From: Adiantum capillus-veneris
Lineage: Eukaryota > Streptophyta > Polypodiopsida > Polypodiales > Pteridaceae
Direction: 5' to 3'
Length of the DNA: 64,000 bases
Assembly (NCBI GenBank): GCA_014529385.2
Contig: CM043954.1
Span: 97,178,247 to 97,242,246, forward strand
A program made the position numbers and the translations under genes. The notes beneath the pieces were generated by a model. It was given only the letters and a program-made list of their open reading frames with translations. It was not told where the DNA came from and did no database searches. The first letter of the stretch is position 1; each line of letters starts with the position of its first letter. This document shows, in pieces, positions 33,477 to 44,091 of this stretch.

Positions 33477-34117
33477 ATCTTGGGATGCTCAAGGAACGTC
33501 CAAAGATATGAGAGACGTCACCCAAAAAAGGCAGGGTAAAGGAGACGTTAATAATAAACGAGTCCTCAAAATAGAGTGGCATGAGATGCAAGATTGACGG
33601 CCACAATACGAATAGAAAAAAGCTAAATCTTCTCGAAAAAGTTAATGCCAAAATAAGAAAAACGATCCCGGACGCTTCACGAAGAAGTTGGACGAAGAAA
33701 GTTGTGTCAAGCTCAATTGCAGTAAAAACAACATAACTTTCTGTTGCGAACTCCGATTGACGCAAACCTATAACTCAAATCGAAGAGCTCGAGGAGACGA
33801 ACAAGTTTTGAATGGAAAGTACCATTGCGCTACGCTCGATTGCGCTTTTCCCATTTCTCCAAATTTTGAGCAGAACAACAAGAAAAATTGAGATGAAGTT
33901 CAGGGTGTCATCAACAAGAAAACGTAATCAACGATTAGATGGATTAAAAATAAATGCCACATAAAATACTAATCATATTCTTCTTAACACAAAACAACCA
34001 TAGTTAACAAGAATCAACACTCAAAAATAAGATTTGTAGCAATTTTGAATCTTACATGCGAATCGCATACACATACTGTTGTGTCACCATGAATTGAATC
34101 GGCGCGTGATCGTTACC

Positions 34118-34129
34118 GCTCTGATACCA
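34118..34129 (-). promoter_or_regulatory. Met primer-binding site of the short-LTR copia element
   Basis: GCTCTGATACCA is the reverse complement of TGGTATCAGAGC and abuts the LTR at 34130. Confidence 0.85.
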
Positions 34130-34272
34130 TGTTGAAATGTAGAGAGAAAGAGAAAGAGACGAGACAAGAGACACACCATATACGCTCCCAAAGACTGATT
34201 CATATTGAGGACAAGATACAAATATATAGGTGAGACCAAGTTCAGTAGAGTGAGCCATATATAGCTCCAACA
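34130..34272 (-). repeat. Short copia 5' LTR (143 bp)
   Basis: In its own orientation it runs TGTTGGAGCTATATATGG to CATTTCAACA. The related copy at 45664-45810 is 147 bp. Both are short for copia LTRs. It was inserted at the end of small ORF A of the neighbouring gypsy leader. Confidence 0.8.
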
Positions 34273-34463
34273 ACATCAAGGCTATGGTCATATCGTATCA
34301 TGGGTAATATGAAAGGGTTAATAGATGAGTTAATGGCGTTCAATATTTGCAGACCAAACAGGCTACAAATTGTTCTTTGGAATTGTAGTTTTGTGCTTAC
34401 CGTAATATATATTTTTTGTCTATTGATTTGGATTAATTGTGTGTACAAGTCCTCTTGGTTCAT
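34242..34463 (-). CDS. Leader small ORF A (about 73 aa), new family
   Basis: The ATG at 34463-34461 begins MNQEDLYTQLIQINRQKIYI. It continues VSTKLQFQRTI and SSINPFILPMIRYDHSLDV, after which the frame runs into the copia LTR at 34272, so the last residues are not native. It matches the 53547-53759 ORF along its length (MN---LY, RQK--I-VSTKLQFQR-I, IN-S-NPFILP-IRYD-SLDV). It overlaps ORF B by ATGA. The function is unknown. Alternating hydrophobic residues suggest beta strands, and there is no signal peptide or zinc finger. Confidence 0.65.
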   Translation of the reverse strand: MNQEDLYTQLIQINRQKIYITVSTKLQFQRTICSLFGLQILNAINSSINPFILPMIRYDHSLDVVGAIYGSLY

Positions 34464-35460
34464 AGCAAGATAACTACACTTACGTCAAAAGAAAAGTTAT
34501 AGTCTATAGGAGGTAGTATGATGGGATCCGGTGAAAGAAGTATCTCTTTGAGCCTTTCTGGACCAAAGAGAAACACTATATGTTGTTGAAAGTGTATTTT
34601 ACGGCTAATCCATACGTTAATTCTAATAGATCGAACATAGTGGAAGTGATAGAAATTCTCATCATGTGGATTATTTATTTAGGATAGTATGTGAGAAATG
34701 TAGATATGAGAGAAGTGAAGAGATGAGAAATTTCCCTTCCAAGCCCTATTCTTGCCCGTAGGCAATAAGAGATGTACCTGTAGCAAGGAGATCCTCGAAT
34801 TTATAGAGAGAATGAATTTCTAAGAGAGAGAGATAGGTTTGGTTAAGGAGATGAGATTAGATATATATATGTTGGACTAGAGATGGAAAAGAAAACAACA
34901 AGAAATCAACAAAATATCAATGTAGAACACATCTTACTTGTCAAACCCTTCGGCACCATTTTTGATGGAGAAAGAAGAAGAGGGAATAATTCAACTTTGA
35001 TTGATACACCAAATCTAAGCCCTTCTTTGATTAAAGTTGATCTTCCAAGGATAGATTACAAGAATGGCTAGTCTTCCTCTAGGAGAAAGTGTAGGCTTAG
35101 GCTTATGTTAATGGCTAAGTACAATTAAGCATTACTACTCACTCCCTCATGAATTCCTCTCATCAATGGCTTGAATGCTTCAATGGTTTTCAAGGAAGAA
35201 GAGGTCCCTTTTATAGATGAAGGAAACCCCGAAGGGTTTATACGAGAGGAGAAGAGCCAGTGTGAATAGAAAATGGAAAAGTTGGAAATGAGTTGTCCTT
35301 GCATGATGTGGGTAGAATGGGGTCCAATATTTTGATCATGTCTCCTTAACCGTGGCTCCAAATAAAAGTTAAAATATGGGCAGAAAATTCAGCTCATTAG
35401 CTACGACTCCCATTTTATATACTTTTTCCGATTCGGTTTGGAACCTTGTGTAAAAAATTC
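34273..35460 (-). repeat. Left arm of a ~1.1-kb inverted repeat (gypsy LTR plus leader)
   Basis: Read on the minus strand, this matches 43318-44428 read on the plus strand for most of its length. The order is the LTR core (GGAGACATGATC, TGGACCCCATTCT, forward 35305-35350), a TATA-like ATATATATAT tract, and the leader with ORFs B and A. The arms differ by scattered substitutions and small indels. A short ORF antisense to the leader (34883-35071) is open in both arms but reads as a shadow. Confidence 0.8.
34460..34678 (-). CDS. Leader small ORF B (72 codons, start codon lost)
   Basis: The minus-strand frame of 219 nt reads RSIRINVWISRKIHFQQHIV, FLFGPERLKEILLSPDPIIL and DYNFSFDVSVVILL, then TGA. 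It is homologous to the 44092-44310 ORF at nearly every residue and to the 53781-53999 ORF. The equivalent of the ATG is ATA here, but the frame is otherwise open. Its TGA overlaps the ATG of ORF A, a layout that allows coupled termination and re-initiation (inference). Confidence 0.6.
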   Translation of the reverse strand: MNNPHDENFYHFHYVRSIRINVWISRKIHFQQHIVFLFGPERLKEILLSPDPIILPPIDYNFSFDVSVVILL

Positions 35461-36084
35461 ATCAAAATAGGGTACAATTTTGGCAGCAAAAGTCTTCTTG
35501 TGGTCCCTTAGCCTAGACTTTTATCTAATTCCAATGGACACCTCATGCCATATGAAAGCATGACGTTGCTCCGTGACAAAGTTTTGTAATCATTCTTGCA
35601 ATAATGCATTAAAATAGGAGTATCTTTGAGAATCATGGAAGCTAGTGTCCCATCAGGATTTGATTCCTTTCTTAATAGCTATTTGAAAAGAAATATAAGA
35701 AAAATACATAGAATATATATATATTGGAATTTTTCCTAGATATAGGATCTAGCTAGGGTGTGAGATGATAATGAGATAGTAGAAATAAAGGATCAATGCT
35801 TTTTGCCCCAAGTTAGAGAGGCGGAGCTATTGACGCTTTTTCCATAGTACTTTTTGATGGTAAAGTAAGAATATATTACCCTTGAGATAAGTACATGAAA
35901 AATACCACTCTCTTTCATGCCTATTTGTACATTATGTACATATTGCCTCTCACATCTCTTCAAATCTTCAAGTTTTGTAAAACATACTAATCCATTCTTA
36001 TTACCAAGGAGCCCGTTGAGAAAGTTTCACCTATTTTTGGATAAGGCGAGACCCTTTTTCTTTCTGTGCCACTGCAATCCCCCC
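35461..36084. other. No gene recognised (probable rest of the left-arm LTR)
   Basis: AT-rich sequence with an ATATATATAT run near 35716. It probably continues the LTR in minus orientation. The end was not found. Confidence 0.4.
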
Positions 36085-36378
36085 TTACAATGGTACTTGG
36101 AAAAAACCCATCAATTCCCTATGGTCATGAAACTCTTTGCTTACCTTTGGTAGAGGATGACCTCTGTGGTTGTCACGATTTCTTTCATGGTTTACAGAAA
36201 CTGTGAGAAATTGGACAACTCGTTTACCATCTTTTCTACGTATCCTAGCATATGCTGAACCATCATCCATTACCTTTGTTTCCATTCAAACTCCCACAAT
36301 GTAGGGTTGTCCAAGGATGAGATGATATGAAGATGTATCTTGTACAAAGAAGTTTTGGTCAATCTTTACATCATCTAC
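36085..36378 (-). pseudogene. gypsy aspartic-protease C-terminal fragment
   Basis: On the minus strand the frame reads QNFFVQDTSSYHLILGQPYI, then a TGA, then METKVMDDGSAYARIRRKDG. LILGQPYI is the conserved C-terminal motif of gypsy proteases. The fragment ends with TAAGGGGGGATTG, which could be a purine tract. It marks the left edge of the gene-bearing segment. Confidence 0.6.
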
Positions 36379-36394
36379 TGATGATGTGCAAGAA

Positions 36395-37623
36395 ATGCGT
36401 AAGGGAAGGATCGGAAACATTTTTTTCTCTGTTCAGGCCATAATGATCTTCCTCCTTCACGAGTGCCCAGCAGGCCCTGACGTAGTGCTACCTCACCTGC
36501 AGATCGGCGGGGTATTGGCTGATGTGAAGGACCCCAAGCCCACGGCCATTGACTCATCCGCAGAGGAGAGGACGCTTGCCTTGACCTACCCTGTAGGGAT
36601 TCAAGGCCTCTTGGAGGCCTCTCCATCAGTCGGTTCATCCTCGGGACCGCCAGAAGGAACCACCACTGGGAATGCCATCCCTGAGGTAGAGATTACCCGC
36701 TTCTCCTCCATTGTGGTGGGTGGGGAGGAGTTTGTGTTTATGCATGATCTGGAGAAATCCTTTGAGCTTCGCATGGATGAGTGTTTCGCCATCCTCGATG
36801 CCCATGGAAAGTTTGATCTTGATACCACCACCTCCCATGACGATGATCTCCTACTGCCCATGGGGAATACTTTGGCGGACACAGTGGCAATTGCACAAGC
36901 CGAGGTGGCAGCGACCGAGGAGGCCAAGGTCTCTGAGGAGGAGTTTGTGTCCGTGCAAGCCATGTGTTTGGCTAAACGCGCAAGAGTGGATTCGCCACCA
37001 CCTGCTGCAACACCTCTTTTGCTTGATCCAAAGGGGGAGTCAAGTGTGGATCTTTACTTGCACCTGGATGTCGATGAGGAGGATCGTAGACAAGAGGTAT
37101 AGATGCTCACTTACATTTGATTGTTACAAATGATTTTGTTAATGTTATATCATAATTATGTGCCATATCTCAAAAAACCTATGTTCTGCAGGATGTTCTG
37201 GAGGTTGACGTCTGGGCGCAACGGTCAGGGGGGAGGAGGACGCCGTTCGGACCTCAAGCGGCACTTGCTCACTACCTCGGCACACTTCCCATTGGTGTCG
37301 TGGTGTTTGTCCATGCCGACTACTCTCCCAATGGTCGCTACAACATTTTTGCTCTCCGTTCACTCTCCAAGGCATTGTGTTTAACAACACTTGCCCAAAC
37401 GGCCAACCTTGTAGTGCTTGTAAAGAAAGATTTTGCAATATCCACTTTCGGTGTAAACTTTCACGGGCGCCTTATTGCCCATGTCGGCATGAACCAAGCT
37501 GTAGGGGTTAATGACACCCAAGAAATCACAACCACTTTACTTAATAGGGAGCCACCCCAAAAGTCCAAGCGCCTGAAAATTGTAATTAGAAAGATCCTAA
37601 AGCAAAAGCCGGATATCATGTAA
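36395..37623 (+). CDS. Two-exon gene of unknown function (about 377 aa)
   Basis: Exon 1 is 36395-37096 and exon 2 is 37192-37623. The 95-bp phase-0 intron starts AG|GTATAG and ends TCTGCAG|GATG. Without splicing the frame stops one codon after the donor. The first half is acidic, with HDLEKSFELRMDECFAILDA, and then contains an alanine/glutamate-rich helix and KRARVDSPPP, which may be a nuclear signal. The second half has hydrophobic strands (YLGTLPIGVVVFVHADYSP, ANLVVLVKKDF) and a basic C-terminus (KSKRLKIVIRKILKQKP). GC content is higher than in the surroundings. No family is recognised. The start could lie in an upstream exon. Confidence 0.6.
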
Positions 37624-37860
37624 AGCATTGATTTCTTTAATGAAACTACTTTTTGCTGTCTATGACTCTCTTTCTTGCAAGGTTTTGAATTTCTTATATG
37701 TTGGGCTTCCATTGTGTATGAGAAGCACCATAATTTTTTCTATGACTACTAAAGGGTTTGGCAGGCATTAAAATTTAAAAAATGTATATTTTGTTATTTC
37801 TAGGCTTCCAAAGTTATGTATGTGCCTAGTAAAGGGCTTGGAAGTGCCTAAACAATGCTG

Positions 37861-37924
37861 CCACAAGGGCGCGCATTAGGGCTTTCCATCAGCAGACGAA
37901 GTGTGCAAATGCGCGCCCTTGTGG
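37861..37924. repeat. Hairpin 1: 17-bp perfect stem, 30-nt loop
   Basis: CCACAAGGGCGCGCATT at 37861-37877 pairs perfectly with 37908-37924. The loop is 37878-37907. The stem is GC-rich within AT-rich DNA. Confidence 0.9.
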
Positions 37925-37944
37925 AAGATGAATTTGGACACATC

Positions 37945-38276
37945 TAAGAGCATACCCAAGTACAAAACAGAGTTTCAAGGCATTAATACCCAGTTGCAAA
38001 AGAGAAACACATGGATACCCAGGTAACCTAAAGCCCATCTTGCCCCAGATACCTAAAGATGTATTAACAAACCACAAAACTGTGGCAATATCTAAACCCT
38101 TCTTGGAGAATAAGAGCATATCCAGTTACAAAACAGAGTGAGAAGACAATAATACCGAACTGCAAAACAGGAAGACATGGATACCCAGGTAACCTTAAGC
38201 CCATCTTGCCCCAGATACCTAAAGTTGTATTAACAAACCACAAGAGTAAACTTTGTGGCAATATCTAAGCCCTTTA
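37945..38276. repeat. Tandem duplication, two 166-bp units
   Basis: TAAGAGCATA at 37945 recurs at 38111. Each unit includes ATGGATACCCAGGTAACC and GTATTAACAAACCACAA, with few differences apart from short indels. Confidence 0.85.
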
Positions 38277-38425
38277 TGGAGTTTAGGACTGACATGGACT
38301 AAGGGGGGATGAATTCCTGCAGCATCTATGCTAATTGAAGCATTGAAGCAAACAAAACATACTTATTGCTTGTCAAAATTGTCTGGAAACCACTGGAGAG
38401 TGTCAGCAAAGCACTAGGAGAGGAT

Positions 38426-38491
38426 GCCACAAGGGCGCGCATTATGTCCATCCATAGGCCCCTGGAAGCCCCAAATGCGCGCCCTTGTGGC
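38426..38491. repeat. Hairpin 2: same stem (18 bp), 30-nt loop
   Basis: GCCACAAGGGCGCGCATT at 38426-38443 pairs with 38474-38491. The loop, 38444-38473, is unrelated in sequence to that of hairpin 1 but has the same length. Confidence 0.9.
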
Positions 38492-38876
38492 AGCCAGCTT
38501 GGGGGACATTCCAAGCCATTTTGAACACTTTGTAGATGTTTTTGCCATGCAATAGTGAGACACATAGCATGGATACATCAGGAAGTGCATGCCCCACTTA
38601 GCCAAGGTGCTAAACGTAGGCAATTTTTCACAATAACAAGCTAATGGCTACATACATACAATAGAAGGTAGACAAAACTTGAACCACTGCTACATTGCAT
38701 GGTGCAGAATTAAAACACTACATTGCGTACTGGGGTATACAATAAAAGATGCTTATATTCAAATTCTTCCCAATACAATGCACAGAGTGGGATATAGAAT
38801 CAAAAGACGCTTGTATTCAAATTCTTCCCAATCTTGGAGTTTCGTAAATACAAAAAGGTTGATGCCTAATTACAAG

Positions 38877-39740
38877 CTACTCATCATGGCGCAAACGGCG
38901 AGCAAGCTGCATATCCTTGGGCATAATGGTTACACGCTTTGCATGGATGGCACAGAGGTTAGAATCCTCGAATATGCCAGTTAAATATTGCTCTGTTGCC
39001 TCTTGGACTGCCTTTATGGCCACGACGCCCATCCAAAACTGAGTGTTGTACAATTGCAAAACCTCCCTGCATAGCCTTGCAAAAGGGGCCCTCCGAATCA
39101 AGAGCTCGGTGCTCTTTTGATAGTGTCGAATCTCCGCAAAATCACGGCTGCGCTTTCGTACCTTCTGAGGTCGACGTGGAGGTGCATTTTTGGCACAAGT
39201 CGGGACAACTTGCTTCCTCTTCTTGTAGACAATGCTCTTTCTCTTTTTTTTCTGCACAGGCACTTCCAACACCTCATAATCGGATTCCACCCACTCTCCA
39301 TCTGATTTGTGCTCTTCACTATCGACCGGATGTGATGGTGTAGGTCCACTCCCTTTAGGAAGTGTCTTACCCCCAATAGACATGTGAGCCTGATAAGTTT
39401 GTATTTGGACGCCAACCCATGGGGCATCTTCATCCGTTTGTGTCTCTTCGGAGCCTTCTGACAGCTGCTTTTGGCTGTTTGTTTCTTTGCCCTGGTCGCT
39501 CTCATCCTCCCTGTTGCCATCAGAATCATTGGAGTCCGATGAATAGACAACAAGACGATGCTTCTGTCTCTCTTTTTCTGCTGTAGAGGACTGGCCATGC
39601 TGATTTGAAGCTCCAGCTTCTTCTGTGTGGACTTCACCTTGAGCTTGTGAAGTTCCAGTTTCTGTTGCTGTACCTTTGAGTCGTTGGCCATCCGGCCCCT
39701 CTGGATATGCAATCCTAGCCGTTTCTTTTGTTCGTGCCAT
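38877..39740 (-). CDS. Histone H3-like protein with ~200-residue N-terminal extension
   Basis: Intronless, 287 residues. The ATG at 39740-39738 lies in a good Kozak context (ACCATGG) and gives [20 protein letters not shown], the H3 tail signature ARTKQTAR with Q5 to E and K9 to I. Residues of about 20-200 are a hydrophilic linker rich in S, E, Q and T, then basic ([13 protein letters not shown]). Residues 202-287 are a complete H3 histone fold: [15 protein letters not shown] (alphaN/alpha1), a loop 1 of canonical length, then [20 protein letters not shown] and [10 protein letters not shown]. Loop 1 is not lengthened as in CENH3. It lies about 140 bp downstream of the transposase-like gene on the same strand. 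It would be expected to enter nucleosomes if expressed. An extended-tail H3 variant or a transposon-captured H3 are both possible. Confidence 0.85.
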   Translation of the reverse strand: MARTKETARIAYPEGPDGQRLKGTATETGTSQAQGEVHTEEAGASNQHGQSSTAEKERQKHRLVVYSSDSNDSDGNREDESDQGKETNSQKQLSEGSEETQTDEDAPWVGVQIQTYQAHMSIGGKTLPKGSGPTPSHPVDSEEHKSDGEWVESDYEVLEVPVQKKKRKSIVYKKRKQVVPTCAKNAPPRRPQKVRKRSRDFAEIRHYQKSTELLIRRAPFARLCREVLQLYNTQFWMGVVAIKAVQEATEQYLTGIFEDSNLCAIHAKRVTIMPKDMQLARRLRHDE

Positions 39741-39881
39741 GGTTGCACCTAGTAGGGAAGATGACAAAATGAGCCCCTTCAACCTTTAAATAGGTTTTTT
39801 TGAGATTTGGGCCCTTTCACACTATGCGGCCAATTGAGTGAAACTCAAATAAAGCAAATGAATTGAACAACTAAACCAGGA

Positions 39882-42754
39882 TCATGCGGACGACTGACGC
39901 GACGCCCAAACGGTGCCTTTTCGATATTTAGTTGCATGCCAAGCTTCGTGGCTGAGGGACGCTCGTGAGCGTTTCCACTTTTCGGATGCTGCAGTACGGG
40001 AAGCGTTGTGTAACTGCTTTTCTAACATCAATTCTCTTGCTTTCTCAATAGTACAAGTTCTCCCAAAGGTGTGCCTAAAAAACCAATTAAATATCTCTTG
40101 GAGGTAGTTGGAGTGTGAACTACCACCACCATGCCGAGTATTCTTGAAGTAGACTCTTTTTGCTCGATAGTGGGACTTCTCCATGCCTTGTGTACTCCAT
40201 ATATCAAGCGAACCATAGCGGTCCATGAAGTATGCACCATGTGCACAGACAATGTGCTAAAACAACCAAAAAGGAGATAAGCGAATAGAAAAGTTACATT
40301 TTCAAACATTGCATATGTATTAAGTCCGTTAAAACAAACCATGTAGTGTGTAATCTTGCTTTCAGACCATCCGTCCTTAGCGGCCTTTGTGAATTCATAA
40401 AGCACCTTCTTGAACTCCTCTCGCTGCTCAACGGTGGTGCTTGAAAGATTCATCAATTGCACAACCTTTTGAAAGGATGACCATACTAGCTTGCGTTGGT
40501 TAGCAACCTCCACATTGGGATCTTTGTCCGTCGTGCATCAACACAAATCTTTCCACAACTCCCACCGCTTCTCACTTCCTAGATTGACACTTGCCTTGGA
40601 TACCTGCATTGGAGACTTTGACATCTTCTTGAAAAATCGACGTGCTTTGGCTCCATTCATGGAAACCTTCTGTGCCACCTCATATGTCTTCTCCGTACAA
40701 GTCTCTGCTACAATGTTCACCCTTGATCGGTGACATCCAATATCATTAAGGAGTGTCTCCACCCCCTGCAAGGAGTCTTTTGACCATTGAAGGGGCTTCA
40801 TTGTGAAATCATAATCAATGTGATGCTTTAAGATCCTATCAAATATTCGCATAAACGCATGCAATGTGCAAAGTGAACATTGTTGAGGGAGAAGGGAATT
40901 ATGGGGTTCCACCCAGGATCTTTGCTATCCCTATTGGGCACCTGCAGCATATCACATGAAAGAACCGAACTTTGCCACTCCCTATTTATATGGTCATCAT
41001 TATCATCGTCCTGACCGTCCACTTGAGTTGCTTGACTTGTCTTGTGCCCTTTCGTAAAGAATGGACAGGGAAGTAAAGAATTTGCACCTTGTTTGCATCC
41101 AAGCATGCACTTTATGGTCTTTAGATCACCACCTAAATGCCATTCAACATCAAACTCCCCACGTCCTGGAACCATGAGCTTCTCACCGTTTATTTGAGCT
41201 TTAATGACCTCTGTGACCCATGGGATTCTACTAAAAATCCATGCAAGGACTTCATGTGTCTCTTTCGGAACTTCAATTGCACCAAGCCACCATATATCCT
41301 TCTCTGATTGCACACTAAAAGAGGGCTTTGTCGCTTCACTCGAAGTGCAAGATTGCTTGGCATAAGCTAGGGCTTCATTCATAAGCATGATGCTCATTCT
41401 CTCCAACTTTCTCCCTTTAACAATTACACACTCATCCAACTTCAGCACGAACACAAGCTTGCCTTCAAGAACTGCCAACAACATAAAGCCTCAGAATGCA
41501 TGTTATGACACATCATAGAGCATGTAGGAAACTCTAAACTAACCTGCATCCCTCAAATTGTAGAAAACAGCCATGGACTGCTACAATCGTATCAAGTCCA
41601 CAAAGATATTGTTGAATTTGGTGTAAACAAACCCTTCGGTCAGCAACACACTGTTAGAAACAACACCGCTTCCCTTCCCGCGTCCCTTCCTTCCTTGTGA
41701 TTTGCTACGGAGTGGCTAAAGAGGCATCGTGTCTTCAATATATAAGTAGTCCCCTAATCGGTGAACAACATCTTCATTTGACACCTTCTTCGCAATCTTC
41801 ACTCTGTGAGGAAGTGGGAATAGGTTTTCTGTGACTCCTCGACTTCTTAATGCATCTTTTAACACTTGATGTATTGCTTGATAGCCCTTGGTACTAATCC
41901 CAACAGCATCACAAATATCCCGAACATCTAGATCAGTGACAATATTAGAAAAATCTCTAAGAACTCTCTTAGTGATTGCGTCTTTCAAGTGTTTTGCCTC
42001 TGGAGCATCAAGCATCCCAATAAAATCCTCTTTGTTGAAACAAGAACGAAGTAAAGTAGCCCTAGCTGACGCATTCTCGCCGCCGCACGTTTCTTGGACG
42101 AAGTTCCTATTGCCCAAAACAACAATGATGAGCCGTATTAAACTTAAACAACATGAGGGATAGAACATGTTACCTCATAGCTGTCACCCTTCGTTTTCTT
42201 GCACCTCCACATGGTGCAAGAGTCTGAATTTCAGACAACTCTTGTTTCCTCACCCTACCTCCCATGGCAGTACTCTTCATGTGTGAAAGAGTATCCTCAA
42301 GATTTTTAATTACATTTTCCTTGGTTGTGATGGTGCTCTTTGCCTCCTCAAGCGCACTAGTAGCTGTTTGCATCTGAGCTTGAAGATTGTGGAAACTCCC
42401 ATTGAGAAACTGCCAATGACGCAAGTAGATCTCGGACCGCGCAATCTCGTGTTTGTTGAGTCTCTTGCAGTAGCCCAACAAACCTTGCTCTCCATTTCCA
42501 ACGTATTGCAACAGTGATGGAATGTTTGTAAAAGATGGATGAACATTGAGATAAGGATCCTTTGGATACAAGCATCCGTCTGTCCAGAGATCCACATTCT
42601 TCTCCCCTTGAGCGTGGCGTTCGTTGGCTGAAGGTAATGTACCCAAGCATGTTTTCTTTGTCGGAACATACTCTTGAGGTAGGCGTAGGAAAAGCCCTGG
42701 AGACCTACCGAGTGAAGAGCTTGCTGGGACATTGGTCATGTCGTCAAGAGGCAT
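39882..42754 (-). pseudogene. Multi-exon DDE-transposase-like gene with stops and a frameshift
   Basis: The ATG at 42754 begins MPLDDMTNVPASSSLGR. Four exons are separated by short GT-AG introns at 42108-42173, 41472-41543 and 40257-40339. Order: Pro/Ala-rich start, a coiled coil (ALEEAKSTITTKENVIKNLE), a helix-turn-helix-like part (DICDAVGISTKGYQAIHQVL), then a core with candidate acidic triad KLDECVIV (41436), LGGDLKTIKCMLG (41127) and TQGMEKSHYRAKR (40181). It includes SVQSEKDIWWLGAIEVPKE and a Cys-rich GANSLLPCPF. In-frame stops lie near 41718 (TAG), near 41590 (TAG) and near 40535 (TGA). One base appears lost near 40880 between NNVHF and CTLHAF. The domain plan recalls transposases of metazoan DNA transposons. 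The superfamily (KDZ-like or other) is not settled. Confidence 0.6.
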
Positions 42755-43317
42755 TGTAGGATGGAGAGATGGGTGCGTAGGTGCAGCAGCAGGTGCAGGT
42801 GCAAGGGCGATGGGTGTAGGAGAGGAGCTTAGATTAGGAGAGAGAGTTTTCAATTTTGGGGGGAATTTTCTAAAAGTTTGGAGGGAGTCAAAAAATGTTG
42901 AATTTTGAGTAATTTAACTTAAAAAACTTTTTTTATTATGTGTTTATGTTGGGGATACTTTTTAGGGGGGAATAGAGTTTTTTTGAAAGTTTTTGAAAAA
43001 AGTCATTTTTTTAACCTCTTTGACCCACGGATTTGCTTAAGTGGCATGGGAGAGTTAAGAGGCCACTTACAAGTTGGCCAAAAAGGTAGAGAGAGAAGAC
43101 CCCCTACCCCCCTACTTTTCAAATGGTTTACCCCACCCTTCCCTACTTTTTAAATGGTTACCCCCCCCCCCCCCCCCCCCCTCCCCCCCCTACCTTTTTA
43201 GGGGTCAAAGGTGGAGGAGACCCTACCAAAATAGCCCCATTCAAAGCCTTTGTCCCCCTTAATCTTGGTAGGCTTCCTTTAAATTAGGGATTCTTACAAG
43301 GCCCATGGAGAGTCCAT
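42755..43317. other. 5' flank of the transposase-like gene; poly-C tract
   Basis: T-rich non-coding DNA. A run of 21 C, one T and 8 C lies at 43161-43190. No terminal inverted repeat matching the other side of the gene segment was found. Confidence 0.5.
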
Positions 43318-44091
43318 TTTTTTCCTAATGGAGGTGAATTTTCTGTCCATATTTTTACTTTTTAATTTGGAGCCACAGTTGAGGAGATATGATTAAAATA
43401 CTGGACCCCAGTCTGTCCACATCATGCAGGGACAACTCATTTCCAACTTTTCCAGGTTCTGTTCACACTGGCTCTTCTCTTCTTGTGTAAACCCTTGGGG
43501 GTTCCCTTCACCTTAAAAAGGGGAGCTCTTCTTCCTTGAAAACCATTCAAGCATACAAGCCATTGATGAGAGGAATTCATGAGGGAGTGAGTAGTAATGC
43601 CAAATTGTACTTAGCCATTAACGTAAGCCCAATCCTACACTTTCTCCTAGAGGAAGACTAGCCATTCTTGCAAGCTAGCCTTGGAAGATCAACTCTAATC
43701 CAAGAAGGTCTTGCACTTGGTGTATCAATCAAAGTTGAATTCTCCACTATTCTTCTCTCTCCATCAATAATGGTGCCGAAGGGTTTGTCAAGTAAGATGT
43801 GTTCTACATTGATGTTTTCTTGATTTCTTGTTGTTTTCTTTTTCATCTCTAATCCAACATATATATGTATATATATATATAATCTCATCTCCTTAACCAA
43901 ACCTATCACTCTCACTCTTAGTAATTCATTCTCTCTACAAATTATAGGTTCTCGTTGCTACAAATACATCTCTCCCCGCAGTATCCTTATTGCTTACGGG
44001 CAAGAATAGGGCTTGGGAGGGAAACTATCTTCTCTTATCTCCCCTTCTCTTCTCTCATATCTACATTTTTCACATACTAGAGTTATCATAC

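Noticed and set aside
34883-35071. ORF antisense to the left inverted arm, also open at 43658-43843
   Set aside because: Both copies are simply similar DNA. Differences do not favour synonymous changes and no family is recognised, so it is treated as a shadow.
38877-39740. Centromeric H3 (CENH3)
   Set aside because: Loop 1 has the same length as canonical H3 and the tail begins ARTK, whereas CENH3 proteins have a longer loop 1 and unrelated tails.
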